The translations under genes and the position numbers were made by a program. This document shows positions 29,848 through 38,651 of a stretch of DNA of 43,402 bases, one piece after another; the stretch's first letter is position 1; every line of letters starts with the position of its first letter. Below the pieces are notes generated by a model, which saw nothing but the letters and a program-made list of their open reading frames with translations, did no database searches and was not told the origin of the DNA. Source of the stretch: Candidatus Adlerbacteria bacterium (GTDB lineage Bacteria; Patescibacteriota; Minisyncoccia; Phycocordibacterales; SBAW01); assembly GCA_028286685.1 (NCBI GenBank), contig JAQBRA010000004.1, positions 76,898-120,299 of the forward strand, in the 5' to 3' direction.

Positions 29848-30519
29848 TTATGCTGCCCGGCGCCGTTCAGACTGGCGGCGCCTGCGGCGATTGGCATCTT
29901 TCCATGCCTGATCTCGCCGTGCGCGGAAATCAGCCAGATACTGCCTGCCATTTTCGCTCCCCAGCCACCGCATGAGGCCCAAGACCACCACTCGGTCCCG
30001 TTCGGTTACCGTGCGGCCGCTAAATACGCAATTAAACACGCCCTTGCGTCCGCCGCACCGCTGATCGCAGCGATGCACAAGAAAGGCATAGTAGTTGTGA
30101 GTGCGGTTCTCGCGTGCCAACTTGAGCGTAAACTCCTTGGCGTCGGTGTAGCCTTTGGGCTTGCGATACATCGGAGTATCCATGAAGTTCTGGCCCCCGC
30201 TGGTACCCAGCCATTGCACCACGCTTGCAAGCGTTGCTATATCGCGCGTGCAATACGGCTTGCCGCAAAACTCGAAGTCGCCGGAAGCCGTACGATGGCG
30301 CCCCGAAATGCCCGGAAGGATGTCGTGGATGATGGTCTCGACCGGCCAGGGCCCTGGCACACCGGCGCGATTGCGCTTCTCCCACAAGCGCGCCGACATG
30401 CGCTCTTGGTTGACCCGGTAGCCCATAGACGGCTTGCAGTGCAGCCGGCGCCACGAAAGCGCGGTCGTCAGTCCGAACGGCGCCAAAGAGAGCCTTTGGA
30501 GCGGATGCTTGGTGAGCAT
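29848..30519 (-). CDS. Hypothetical protein, 223 aa, with internally duplicated WLG motif and Arg-rich tail
   Basis: DFEFCGKPYCTRDIATLASVVQWLGTSGGQNFM and FNCVFSGRTVTERDRVVVLGLMRWLGSENGRQYLADF. Confidence 0.55.
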   Translation of the reverse strand: MLTKHPLQRLSLAPFGLTTALSWRRLHCKPSMGYRVNQERMSARLWEKRNRAGVPGPWPVETIIHDILPGISGRHRTASGDFEFCGKPYCTRDIATLASVVQWLGTSGGQNFMDTPMYRKPKGYTDAKEFTLKLARENRTHNYYAFLVHRCDQRCGGRKGVFNCVFSGRTVTERDRVVVLGLMRWLGSENGRQYLADFRARRDQAWKDANRRRRRQSERRRAA

Positions 30520-30565
30520 GGGGTGTCCTTTCCCGTTTGTCCGGAAAGACTATACCACAAAGCGC

Positions 30566-31666
30566 TTAGCTGTGGAGGAACTCCATGACGTCGCCATCTT
30601 TGACGATGTACTCCTTCCCTTCCGTGCGAATGAGGCCCTTTTCGCGGGCGGCAGCGCGCGAGCCGGCCTCTACGAGCTGGTCGCAGTTGATAACCTCGGC
30701 ACGGATAAACTTGTCTTTAAAATCCGAGTGGATGGCGGCTCCGGCTTCGGGCGCAGTGGAACCCACCGCAATGGTCCAAGCGCGCGTCTCGTCCTCGCCC
30801 GTGGTGTAGAAGCTCATAAGGCCCAAGAGCTTATAGCCCGCCTTGATAAGCCCGTTGATGCCGTCATCGAATACGCCGTACTCCTGGCGGAAGGACTGCT
30901 TGTCGTCTTGATGCAGCTCGCGCAGCTCGCTTTCGATATGCGCATCTACCGCCACCCACTGGGCGCCGGTTTTTTCCATAAATTGCATGAGACGCTCGTA
31001 GCGGCCGTCGCTAATTTCATCGAGATTATGCCCGTCGGCTTCGCGGTTGAGCACGTAGAGCATCGGCTTGAGCGTCAAAAGGTGCATGCCCTTGAGTGCA
31101 GCTTTTTCTTCAACAGTAAGCGGCACCGAGCTGGCCATATGACCCTGCTCAAGCGCCAGGCTTACCTTCTCGACTGCCTCGGCCTCAAGCGCAGCCTCCT
31201 TGTCGCCGCGCTTAACGTCTTTCTCAAGCGAGTTAAGCCGACGGTTGACCGACTCGAGGTCCGCAAGCGCCAGCTCCATGTTGATTACCTCGATGTCACG
31301 CACCGGGTCTACGCCGCCCTCCACGTGGCCGATGTTGGCGTTATCAAAGGCGCGCACCACGTGTGCGATGGCGTCCACCTCGCGGATATTGGTCAAAAAC
31401 TGGTTGCCCAAGCCCTCGCCTTCGCTGGCGCCCTTAACCAGGCCGGCAATGTCGACAAACTCCACTGCGGCCGGGACTTTCTTTTTGGATTCACTAAACA
31501 GTGCCAAGCGGTCAACGCGCTCGTCAGGAACGGATACGACGCCAACCGAGGGGTCGATGGTGGCAAACGGGTAGTTGGCGACCAGTACGCTCTTTTTGGT
31601 AAGCGCATTAAAAAGCGTCGACTTGCCGACGTTGGGGAGCCCGACGATGCCTATAGATAAAGCCAT
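30566..31666 (-). CDS. ychF: Redox-regulated ATPase/GTPase YchF
   Basis: MALSIGIVGLPNVGKSTLFNALTKKSVLVANYPFATIDPSVGVVSVPD...; C-terminal TGEDETRAWTIAVGSTAPEAGAAIHSDFKDKFIRAEV. Confidence 0.97.
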   Translation of the reverse strand: MALSIGIVGLPNVGKSTLFNALTKKSVLVANYPFATIDPSVGVVSVPDERVDRLALFSESKKKVPAAVEFVDIAGLVKGASEGEGLGNQFLTNIREVDAIAHVVRAFDNANIGHVEGGVDPVRDIEVINMELALADLESVNRRLNSLEKDVKRGDKEAALEAEAVEKVSLALEQGHMASSVPLTVEEKAALKGMHLLTLKPMLYVLNREADGHNLDEISDGRYERLMQFMEKTGAQWVAVDAHIESELRELHQDDKQSFRQEYGVFDDGINGLIKAGYKLLGLMSFYTTGEDETRAWTIAVGSTAPEAGAAIHSDFKDKFIRAEVINCDQLVEAGSRAAAREKGLIRTEGKEYIVKDGDVMEFLHS

Positions 31667-31701
31667 ATGGGCCTTAATTTACAATATTTTCCGGCTTTCC
31701 G

Positions 31702-32316
31702 CTACTCCCCGAGCTTGCCCAGCCATGCGGCTTTGCGGCGCCACTCGTTCTTCTTCCACTCCGGAGCCTGGTCGGTGGGGCCGAATTTGGACACCTTGAC
31801 CTTAAACCCAGCAAACCACAGGATGCCCCGCTTGATTTCGTTGGTGTAGTCGCCAAACAAAAGCATAATCCCCCACGGATGCGTGCCTGAGAGCACAATG
31901 ACGCGTGCGCTTTTGCCCTTAAGCCGCTTGTACCAGCCGGTGGCGGGCGTATTCTGCTTGGTCTTGCGCATGTTAAACGCAAAGCCAGGGAGCCATACGC
32001 GGTCAAACAAACCCTTCAGAAGCGCGGGCATGGTGCACCACCAGTTAGGGTAAACAATCAGCAAATGGTCGCACCAGCGCACGTTTTCCTGGAAGGTTAC
32101 CAAGTCGGGCTCGAGCGCCTGTATCTCCTTGTAGCCCTTGTGGAGTATCGGATCGAAGCGCATCTCTCCCAGGTTTTGGCGGCGCACTTCGTGGCCCGCC
32201 TCCTTTGCCGCGGTCTCGTACAGCAAAGCCATCTCGCCCGAGAGCGTATGGGTCGTGTCCGGATGGCCGAGCAGGATGAATATTTTTTTGTGCGGATGAT
32301 CTGAAAAGTAACCCAT
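31702..32316 (-). CDS. NAD(P)H-quinone oxidoreductase, flavodoxin-like fold
   Basis: KIFILLGHPDTTHTLSGEMALLYETAAKEAGHEVRRQNLGEMRFDPIL...; LLIVYPNWWCTMPALLKGLFDRVWLPGFAF. Confidence 0.88.
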   Translation of the reverse strand: MGYFSDHPHKKIFILLGHPDTTHTLSGEMALLYETAAKEAGHEVRRQNLGEMRFDPILHKGYKEIQALEPDLVTFQENVRWCDHLLIVYPNWWCTMPALLKGLFDRVWLPGFAFNMRKTKQNTPATGWYKRLKGKSARVIVLSGTHPWGIMLLFGDYTNEIKRGILWFAGFKVKVSKFGPTDQAPEWKKNEWRRKAAWLGKLGE

Positions 32317-32319
32317 ATT

Positions 32320-33702
32320 TTATTTCTCCTCCTCGAATTTTACCGCAGAAGCGCGGTTGGACTTCTCGATATCCTCAGGCCGCTTGGGCATGACGCGGAT
32401 GCCCGGCAGCCCTTCATTGAGGTCAGTCATTTTTACCTCAGGCGCAGCGGCAGGAGCAGGCACTTGCTGCGCCGGCGCTGGTGCAACCAGAACAGGCGTA
32501 GGTACAAACTTAGACACAAACACCGGCGCGGGAGTTTGCGGAATTACCGGCGCAGGTGCGGGTACTGGGGCCGGCTTCGGGAGTTCTGCTACAGGTTTTG
32601 GTGCGGGAGCTGGCACAACCACCGGAGCGGCAGGCTTAGGCAAGGGTGCAGAAACTATGGGCTTGGAGCTTGGAGAAACTGCAGGTTTAGACCCAGAAAC
32701 AGGAGCAAGAGCCGCTGGGACTGAGTCAGAAAACAGCCAAGCCTTAATACGATCCATAAACGACTGCGCGGGAGCGGCGGAGTTCTTTTGGGGAATGGCG
32801 GAGGGCTCCTTTTTACTTTCTTGATGCGCCGGAAGCTGCAATTTGGGTGCCGGCAAATCGAGCTCGGCTATCATGGGCAGCAAGCTGTGGTTGGGGTGTA
32901 TCTCTAATCTCCCGGCAACTTTCTTTGCTTCCGGCTTCTTTTCTGCCACGAGCGGTGTTGAAACGAGCATAGGCTGCGGCTTGGGCACCACAGCAACCGG
33001 TACAGAAATGGGCGCGGGGACAGGTTTTGGCGCTATCGACTTCTGTACGGGAGCCGGCGCAGGAGGCACTACCGGTTTGGGAGCAGGAGCAGCAGGCTTC
33101 GGAACAGCGATTGGCGCAGGAGCCGGGGCTATAGGTTTAGGTGCTGGAGCAGGAGCGGCCTTAGGAACAGCTGCAGATTTAGGAGCAACAGGAGCGCCGC
33201 GCCAGCGCATAAACCATACAAACCCGGCCCACACGGCCCCGAAGGCCGCAAGCCAGCCCGCATATATGCCAAGAAGCGTCACCCAGCCAACGACCGGCGC
33301 CATAGTGTGCACTATAAACAGAGCGTACCAATGGGCGCCCTCAAGACCCTCTATTGCATCCTGCCGCCAGCCGGCAGCGCCGCGCTCCATAAAGTAGAGA
33401 GCCGTTACCGCCGCGATAAGCAGCCACTTAAACAAAAAGGCCGGCGCGAGCAAGACTGACAGGGTGCCGGTCTGCGCGTGGACCAGTAGGGCGCCTCCTC
33501 CCGATATAATGATCACCGCCAGCGCTATCGCGCGGGCCTGCCGGGCCGCGCGCACATATCCGTGTATTGATTCCGGCACGCGCGAGTGCAATGCCAGCAA
33601 ATGGGCCACCAGCGTAATAGTGAGCGCGCCTACGCCGAGTATGATGCCGAACTCCTGCGCCCAAGACACCAGGAAAGAAAACATGATGTCGACAAACGTC
33701 AT
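32320..33702 (-). CDS. Membrane protein with Pro/Ala/Lys-rich low-complexity cytoplasmic tail
   Basis: Four or more N-terminal TMs, then PAPKPIAPAPAPIAVPKPAAPAPKPVVPPAPAPVQKS... repeats. Confidence 0.6.
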   Translation of the reverse strand: MTFVDIMFSFLVSWAQEFGIILGVGALTITLVAHLLALHSRVPESIHGYVRAARQARAIALAVIIISGGGALLVHAQTGTLSVLLAPAFLFKWLLIAAVTALYFMERGAAGWRQDAIEGLEGAHWYALFIVHTMAPVVGWVTLLGIYAGWLAAFGAVWAGFVWFMRWRGAPVAPKSAAVPKAAPAPAPKPIAPAPAPIAVPKPAAPAPKPVVPPAPAPVQKSIAPKPVPAPISVPVAVVPKPQPMLVSTPLVAEKKPEAKKVAGRLEIHPNHSLLPMIAELDLPAPKLQLPAHQESKKEPSAIPQKNSAAPAQSFMDRIKAWLFSDSVPAALAPVSGSKPAVSPSSKPIVSAPLPKPAAPVVVPAPAPKPVAELPKPAPVPAPAPVIPQTPAPVFVSKFVPTPVLVAPAPAQQVPAPAAAPEVKMTDLNEGLPGIRVMPKRPEDIEKSNRASAVKFEEEK

Positions 33703-33729
33703 GCCCTTAGCGTATCACGGACCCGCTGC

Positions 33730-34767
33730 CTACCGCCCTTTGTTATGCACGGTTCTGAGCACATAAAAGCACGAGAGGCTTATAAACAAAGCAGCAAAAG
33801 GATACAGCGGTATGAGATACGAGAGCGCGCGGGTCTGTGCAGTAAAAAATACAAGGACCATCAAGCCAAGCAGGGACAGGGCAACGCCGACCCCTGCTCG
33901 GTCATGAGCCGCGAGCTGGCGCACATAGAGAGGCACTGTTATCAGTGCTGCAAAAAAAGCAGCAAGCAGGGGCTTTGCGTAGTCAAAGAGCCGCGCGAGG
34001 TAATCAGTCTGAAACTCAGGGCTAAAAAACAAATTAGATTCGTAGCGATCAAGCACATGGTAGCCCACATACTGCCGCCAAAATTCGCCACTATACTCCC
34101 ACCACAGCCAGAGGTGCCACGGCGCAACAATAATAAGCCCAACGCCCGCACCCAGCCAAAAGCGGCGGTCGCGCAGCCAGCTCCAATCCCCCGTCCACAT
34201 AGAAATAAGCGGGAGCGCTGCCGCAGCAAAGACGGCTATCACGCTCTTGGAAAGCACGGCCAACCCGACCGCCACGCCAAACCACACGTATTTTTTGTTA
34301 AAGGCGGCGCAGTACGCCAGCAGGATAAAAAATACCACCACTAGATCGAGCCGCGCCTCCCGCGCGCCCTGCACGAAAGGCTCGGTACTAACGAGCAGAG
34401 CTCCCGCAAGCGCCGCAACCCAATACCGACGCGATGCCGAGTAAGCCAAAACCATGGTCATAGCCACAACCGCAATGCCAAACAATGCGGCAGGGAGCCT
34501 GATGCCCAGCACTTCGCTGCCGGTTATATAGGTCGCCGCACCCGCGAGCCAAAAGTATAGCGGCGGCTTTTCAAGCCACGGCAAGCCGCCCAGGGTAAAG
34601 TTTAAAAAGTCGCCTCGATGCAGGCTCTCTCCTGTTACTTGGGCATACGTGCCTTCATCGTAGAGCTGTAGAGGACCAGTGCCCAATCCTGCAAACATAG
34701 CCCACGCAGCCCACGCCAGCACGAGCCCGCAAGCAAATAGTCCCGCTTTCTGCATAGGTCTAATCAT
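33730..34767 (-). CDS. Glycosyltransferase family 39 / ArnT-like (short)
   Basis: LYDEGTYAQVTGESLHRGDFLNFTLGGLPWLEKPPLYFWLAGAATYITGSEVLGIRLPAALFG. Confidence 0.85.
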   Translation of the reverse strand: MIRPMQKAGLFACGLVLAWAAWAMFAGLGTGPLQLYDEGTYAQVTGESLHRGDFLNFTLGGLPWLEKPPLYFWLAGAATYITGSEVLGIRLPAALFGIAVVAMTMVLAYSASRRYWVAALAGALLVSTEPFVQGAREARLDLVVVFFILLAYCAAFNKKYVWFGVAVGLAVLSKSVIAVFAAAALPLISMWTGDWSWLRDRRFWLGAGVGLIIVAPWHLWLWWEYSGEFWRQYVGYHVLDRYESNLFFSPEFQTDYLARLFDYAKPLLAAFFAALITVPLYVRQLAAHDRAGVGVALSLLGLMVLVFFTAQTRALSYLIPLYPFAALFISLSCFYVLRTVHNKGR

Positions 34768-34775
34768 AGCAAAAG

Positions 34776-34802
34776 GCGGGGTTTTTATTCCCCGCCTTTG
34801 TG
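34776..34802 (-). terminator. Hairpin overlapping the end of the 58-aa ORF
   Basis: AAAGGCGGGG-tttttatt-CCCCGCCTTT. Confidence 0.6.
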
Positions 34803-34961
34803 TACCGTTTTTATCCAGCCTTTCATGCGTGACTGCTCTCCCTCGCCCTCGTCATCATCCGGAAGGTCGTCATCATCCCGATGATGACGGTGCTCTTTTT
34901 TGATCTTTATGCCCCTCCGCGCAACCAGCTTCTTAAGCTTAGGCTTTAATTTAACGCTCAT
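34785..34961 (-). CDS. Small highly charged protein, 58 aa (not in ORF track)
   Basis: MSVKLKPKLKKLVARRGIKIKKEHRHHRDDDDLPDDDEGEGEQSRMKGWIKTVHKGGE*. Confidence 0.4.
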   Translation of the reverse strand: MSVKLKPKLKKLVARRGIKIKKEHRHHRDDDDLPDDDEGEGEQSRMKGWIKTVHKGGE

Positions 34962-35156
34962 GTACCCCCTCCGCCGCTATCTGGAAAGAAGAGTATAGGA
35001 ATATAGAAAATGCGCAACCGCTGCTTTTGTAACAAGCTGTAACCTTTTTAAACTGCGGGAGTTGTAATTAGCAGATGATCTTTCAAAAGGGAAAGTAGCG
35101 CTACTTTCCCACCATTTTTACTTAGGCCGCTCTTTATTGAGTGGCCTTTTTATATA

Positions 35157-35440
35157 TATTGCTGCGGCTTCCACGAGTGGTCACCCGTCTCCGGCCTTCC
35201 ACTTTGTGCCTACAACTCAAAACGCGCCGTCGCGCTTTTTGGTCGCAGGCCCGCCTCGCGGTTTTGCCATTGCAAAACATCGCTCCGGCTTCCACCTTGT
35301 GGTCACAAGTATTTTTCCTGACGGAAAAATCTCGCGACCCCGCCTCACGGTTTTTGCCTTTCGCTACGCTCAAACAAAAACATCGTTGCGGCTTCCACAA
35401 AGTCACAAAAACCGCCTCAAGGCGGTTAATTTGTGTACTT
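35157..35440. repeat. Degenerate tandem hairpin repeat downstream of tRNA-Ala (about 2.5 units of ~105-120 bp)
   Basis: Recurring TGCGGCTTCCACnnnGTGGTCAC ... CCCGCCTCnCGGTTTTTGCC ... AACATCG at 35162, 35281 and 35388. Confidence 0.7.
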
Positions 35441-35442
35441 TG

Positions 35443-35515
35443 TGGACCCTACCGGGATCGAACCGGTTACCTCTTCCATGCCATGGAAGCGCTCTACCAG
35501 ATGAGCTAAGGGCCC
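35443..35515 (-). tRNA. tRNA-Ala(GGC), CCA not encoded
   Basis: GGGCCCTTAGCTCATCTGGTAGAGCGCTTCCATGGCATGGAAGAGGTAACCGGTTCGATCCCGGTAGGGTCCA; cloverleaf, anticodon GGC, G3:U70 alanine identity pair. Confidence 0.95.
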
Positions 35516-35521
35516 GAGAGA

Positions 35522-35670
35522 GGTACCCAAACACAAGCTCGCTTGTATTTGGGCCGAACGAAGGGCCAGTAAGCTTCGCTTAAGGATTCAAGCGAGGTTG
35601 GTTATGAATGCTCGCATTCATCAACCCCGAGCGCCGAACCAGTAAACTACGTTTAAGGGCCCAAGTGAAC
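35522..35670. repeat. Two-unit tandem structured repeat upstream of tRNA-Ala (75 + 74 bp)
   Basis: Units 35522-35596 and 35597-35670 share CGAG/CTCG tetraloop hairpins and TAARC-N3-GYTTA hairpins with compensatory differences. Confidence 0.7.
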
Positions 35671-35694
35671 TTATTTTATAGCACTTTTTATTAC

Positions 35695-35723
35695 TTGACA
35701 AATATACTATACAGGTGTATAGT
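35695..35723 (+). promoter_or_regulatory. Near-consensus promoter with palindrome over the -10
   Basis: TTGACA-17 bp-TATAGT; ACTATACA-gg-TGTATAGT inverted repeat at 35706-35723. Confidence 0.75.
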
Positions 35724-35729
35724 TAATTA

Positions 35730-35957
35730 TAGTAGAGGTGGAGGAACGCATGATCGGTCCATATCCCCAAGAGAGCCAGGAATGGCAAAGCCTCGAACAA
35801 TAATCCGAACAAGGGGGTGCAGAGTGAGTTGAACATCTCGAGCCAAAAGCTCATGAGACAGGGTCCGTATCGCCTTGAAAGCAGAGGGTACGGCGGGTCG
35901 GGACATACCGTGGCAAAAGTTCCCAAGGGCATCGCATTGCGATGCCCTTTATTTATT
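35730..35957 (+). ncRNA. Candidate structured small RNA or leader-peptide transcript
   Basis: Bounded by the 35695 promoter and 35925 terminator; closing stem CGGTccATaTCCC (35755) with GGGAcATACCG (35900); internal TCTCGAGC-caaaa-GCTCatGAGA hairpin. Confidence 0.5.
35925..35957 (+). terminator. Rho-independent terminator of the small RNA
   Basis: AAGGGCATCGC-att-GCGATGCCCTTTATTTATT. Confidence 0.85.
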
Positions 35958-36192
35958 ACAAAATCACCGTAGCGCCGTCGGAGCGGATTTCGAGCACGCC
36001 TCCGGTTATGGGGAATACTTTCGGCTCATCGCCCTGCACCAAGTGCACGCGCAAATCCCCCGCCTTAAGCGTGGTTATAAGCGGCTCGTGGTGCCCCAAA
36101 ACGGTCATTTCGCCCGCAGTACCGGGCGCAGTGAGGCTGTACGCCTCGCCGTCAAACAGGGACTCTCCTACTTTTGCTATTACGAGATGCAT
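35956..36192 (-). CDS. atpC: ATP synthase epsilon subunit, short (78 aa)
   Basis: FDGEAYSLTAPGTAGEMTVLGHHEPLITTLKAGDLRV...FPITGGVLEIRSDGATVIL; position after atpD. Confidence 0.9.
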   Translation of the reverse strand: MHLVIAKVGESLFDGEAYSLTAPGTAGEMTVLGHHEPLITTLKAGDLRVHLVQGDEPKVFPITGGVLEIRSDGATVIL

Positions 36193-36205
36193 ATAGTTAT
36201 TGCGT

Positions 36206-36294
36206 TTGAAATATCTCTACAAAAATAGTCTGGCCCGCGATGCGCCGTAGCGCGAGACGGGAGACCCGAGGACTTTTTTGGAGGGATATTTCAA
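36206..36294 (-). other. Structured intergenic element, copy 1 (atpD-atpC gap)
   Basis: Minus strand TTGAAATATCcctccAAAAAAGTCCTCGGGTCTCCCGTCTCGCGCTACGGCGCATCGCGGGCCAGACTATTTTTgtagaGATATTTCAA; shares core with 40913-41014. Confidence 0.8.
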
Positions 36295-36305
36295 TAAGCT
36301 ACAAA

Positions 36306-37691
<1,386 letters not shown>

Positions 37692-37714
37692 CTATTATAT
37701 TTGCCTAAATAAAT

Positions 37715-38635
37715 TTAGGCGGTGGCCATGGCCTCCATGCCTCCGGTAATCTCCGACACCTCCCTGGTAATCGCCGCCTGCCGCGCCTTGTTGAACTTAA
37801 GCTGCAATGCGTGCTGCATCTCCCCTGCCTTATCCGAAGCCCCCTTCATCGCCACCATGCGAGCGCTGTGCTCGGATGCTTGCGACTCTAAGAGCGCGTG
37901 ATAAATGAACACGCTCGCTAATTTCGGGATGATGGCGCCAAGCACGTCTACTTCAGACGGCTCCACCGTGTAGTTGGAAATCGCAGCAGGCTCGGGCTGC
38001 ACCTGGGCCAAGGCGCCGCGCGCCGGCAAGATGTCCGCAACGACTTTCTGGAGCTCCGACAAAGAGAGAGGAAATACGGTGCGCAGCGTGGGGCGTTGCT
38101 CGAAGGTCGAGACAAAGTTCTGATAGGCAATGCGGACATCATCAGTCGCTCCATGAGCATACCGCGAAGCCGCCTCGGCAACTACCGTGTCTATGGTTTC
38201 GCTCGAGATCGTATCGGTGTTGGGGTGATATGCCTCGATAGCGAATCCGCGCGCCATAAAGAAATCCTGCGCCTTGCGGCCGATAGCAATGACACTGACT
38301 GATTTGGAATCAAGGCCGCGGGCCGCAATATCGCGCTGCACCGCACGCAGCACGCCGGAGTTAAGCGCGCCTGCCAGGCCCTTGTCGGAGGTAATGACAA
38401 TATAGAGCGCCTTTTTAACCTCGCGCACCTGCGCCAAGGGATGCGAGGCGAGCTCGCGGGTGCCCGAAACGCGCGACAATATTGCTGCTGCGGCGCGGGC
38501 ATAAGAGCGTCCGCCGAGCGCGCGGTTCTGCGACTTGCGCATCTTGGCAGCAGAAACCGCCTCCATCGCCTTGGTAACGGTGCGGGTGCGCGCGGTAGAG
38601 CGGATTTTGCTTTTTATTTCTTTAAGGCCTGCCAT
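37715..38635 (-). CDS. atpG: ATP synthase F1 gamma subunit
   Basis: MAGLKEIKSKIRSTARTRTVTKAMEAVSAAKMRKSQ; ITSDKGLAGALNSGVLR; MKGASDKAGEMQHALQLKFNKARQAAITREVSEITGG. Confidence 0.97.
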   Translation of the reverse strand: MAGLKEIKSKIRSTARTRTVTKAMEAVSAAKMRKSQNRALGGRSYARAAAAILSRVSGTRELASHPLAQVREVKKALYIVITSDKGLAGALNSGVLRAVQRDIAARGLDSKSVSVIAIGRKAQDFFMARGFAIEAYHPNTDTISSETIDTVVAEAASRYAHGATDDVRIAYQNFVSTFEQRPTLRTVFPLSLSELQKVVADILPARGALAQVQPEPAAISNYTVEPSEVDVLGAIIPKLASVFIYHALLESQASEHSARMVAMKGASDKAGEMQHALQLKFNKARQAAITREVSEITGGMEAMATA

Positions 38636-38651
38636 AGGGGTTCTTTTGCGA

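Noticed and set aside
30434-31660. 408-aa + strand ORF
   Set aside because: Antisense to ychF.
35157-35440. Possible CRISPR array
   Set aside because: Repeats are degenerate, contain internal hairpins and the spacing region is itself repeated; no cas genes in the window. The Cas4-like nuclease at 16640 is in a repair context.
35134-35583. Three ORFs of 90-148 aa around tRNA-Ala
   Set aside because: They overlap the tRNA and/or the hairpin tandem repeats and have low-complexity translations; treated as non-coding.
35730-35957. SRP RNA, tmRNA, RNase P or 6S RNA assignment
   Set aside because: No GGAAG..AGCAG SRP loop, no tmRNA tag, no RNase P core motif seen; 6S cannot be excluded by eye, so left unassigned.
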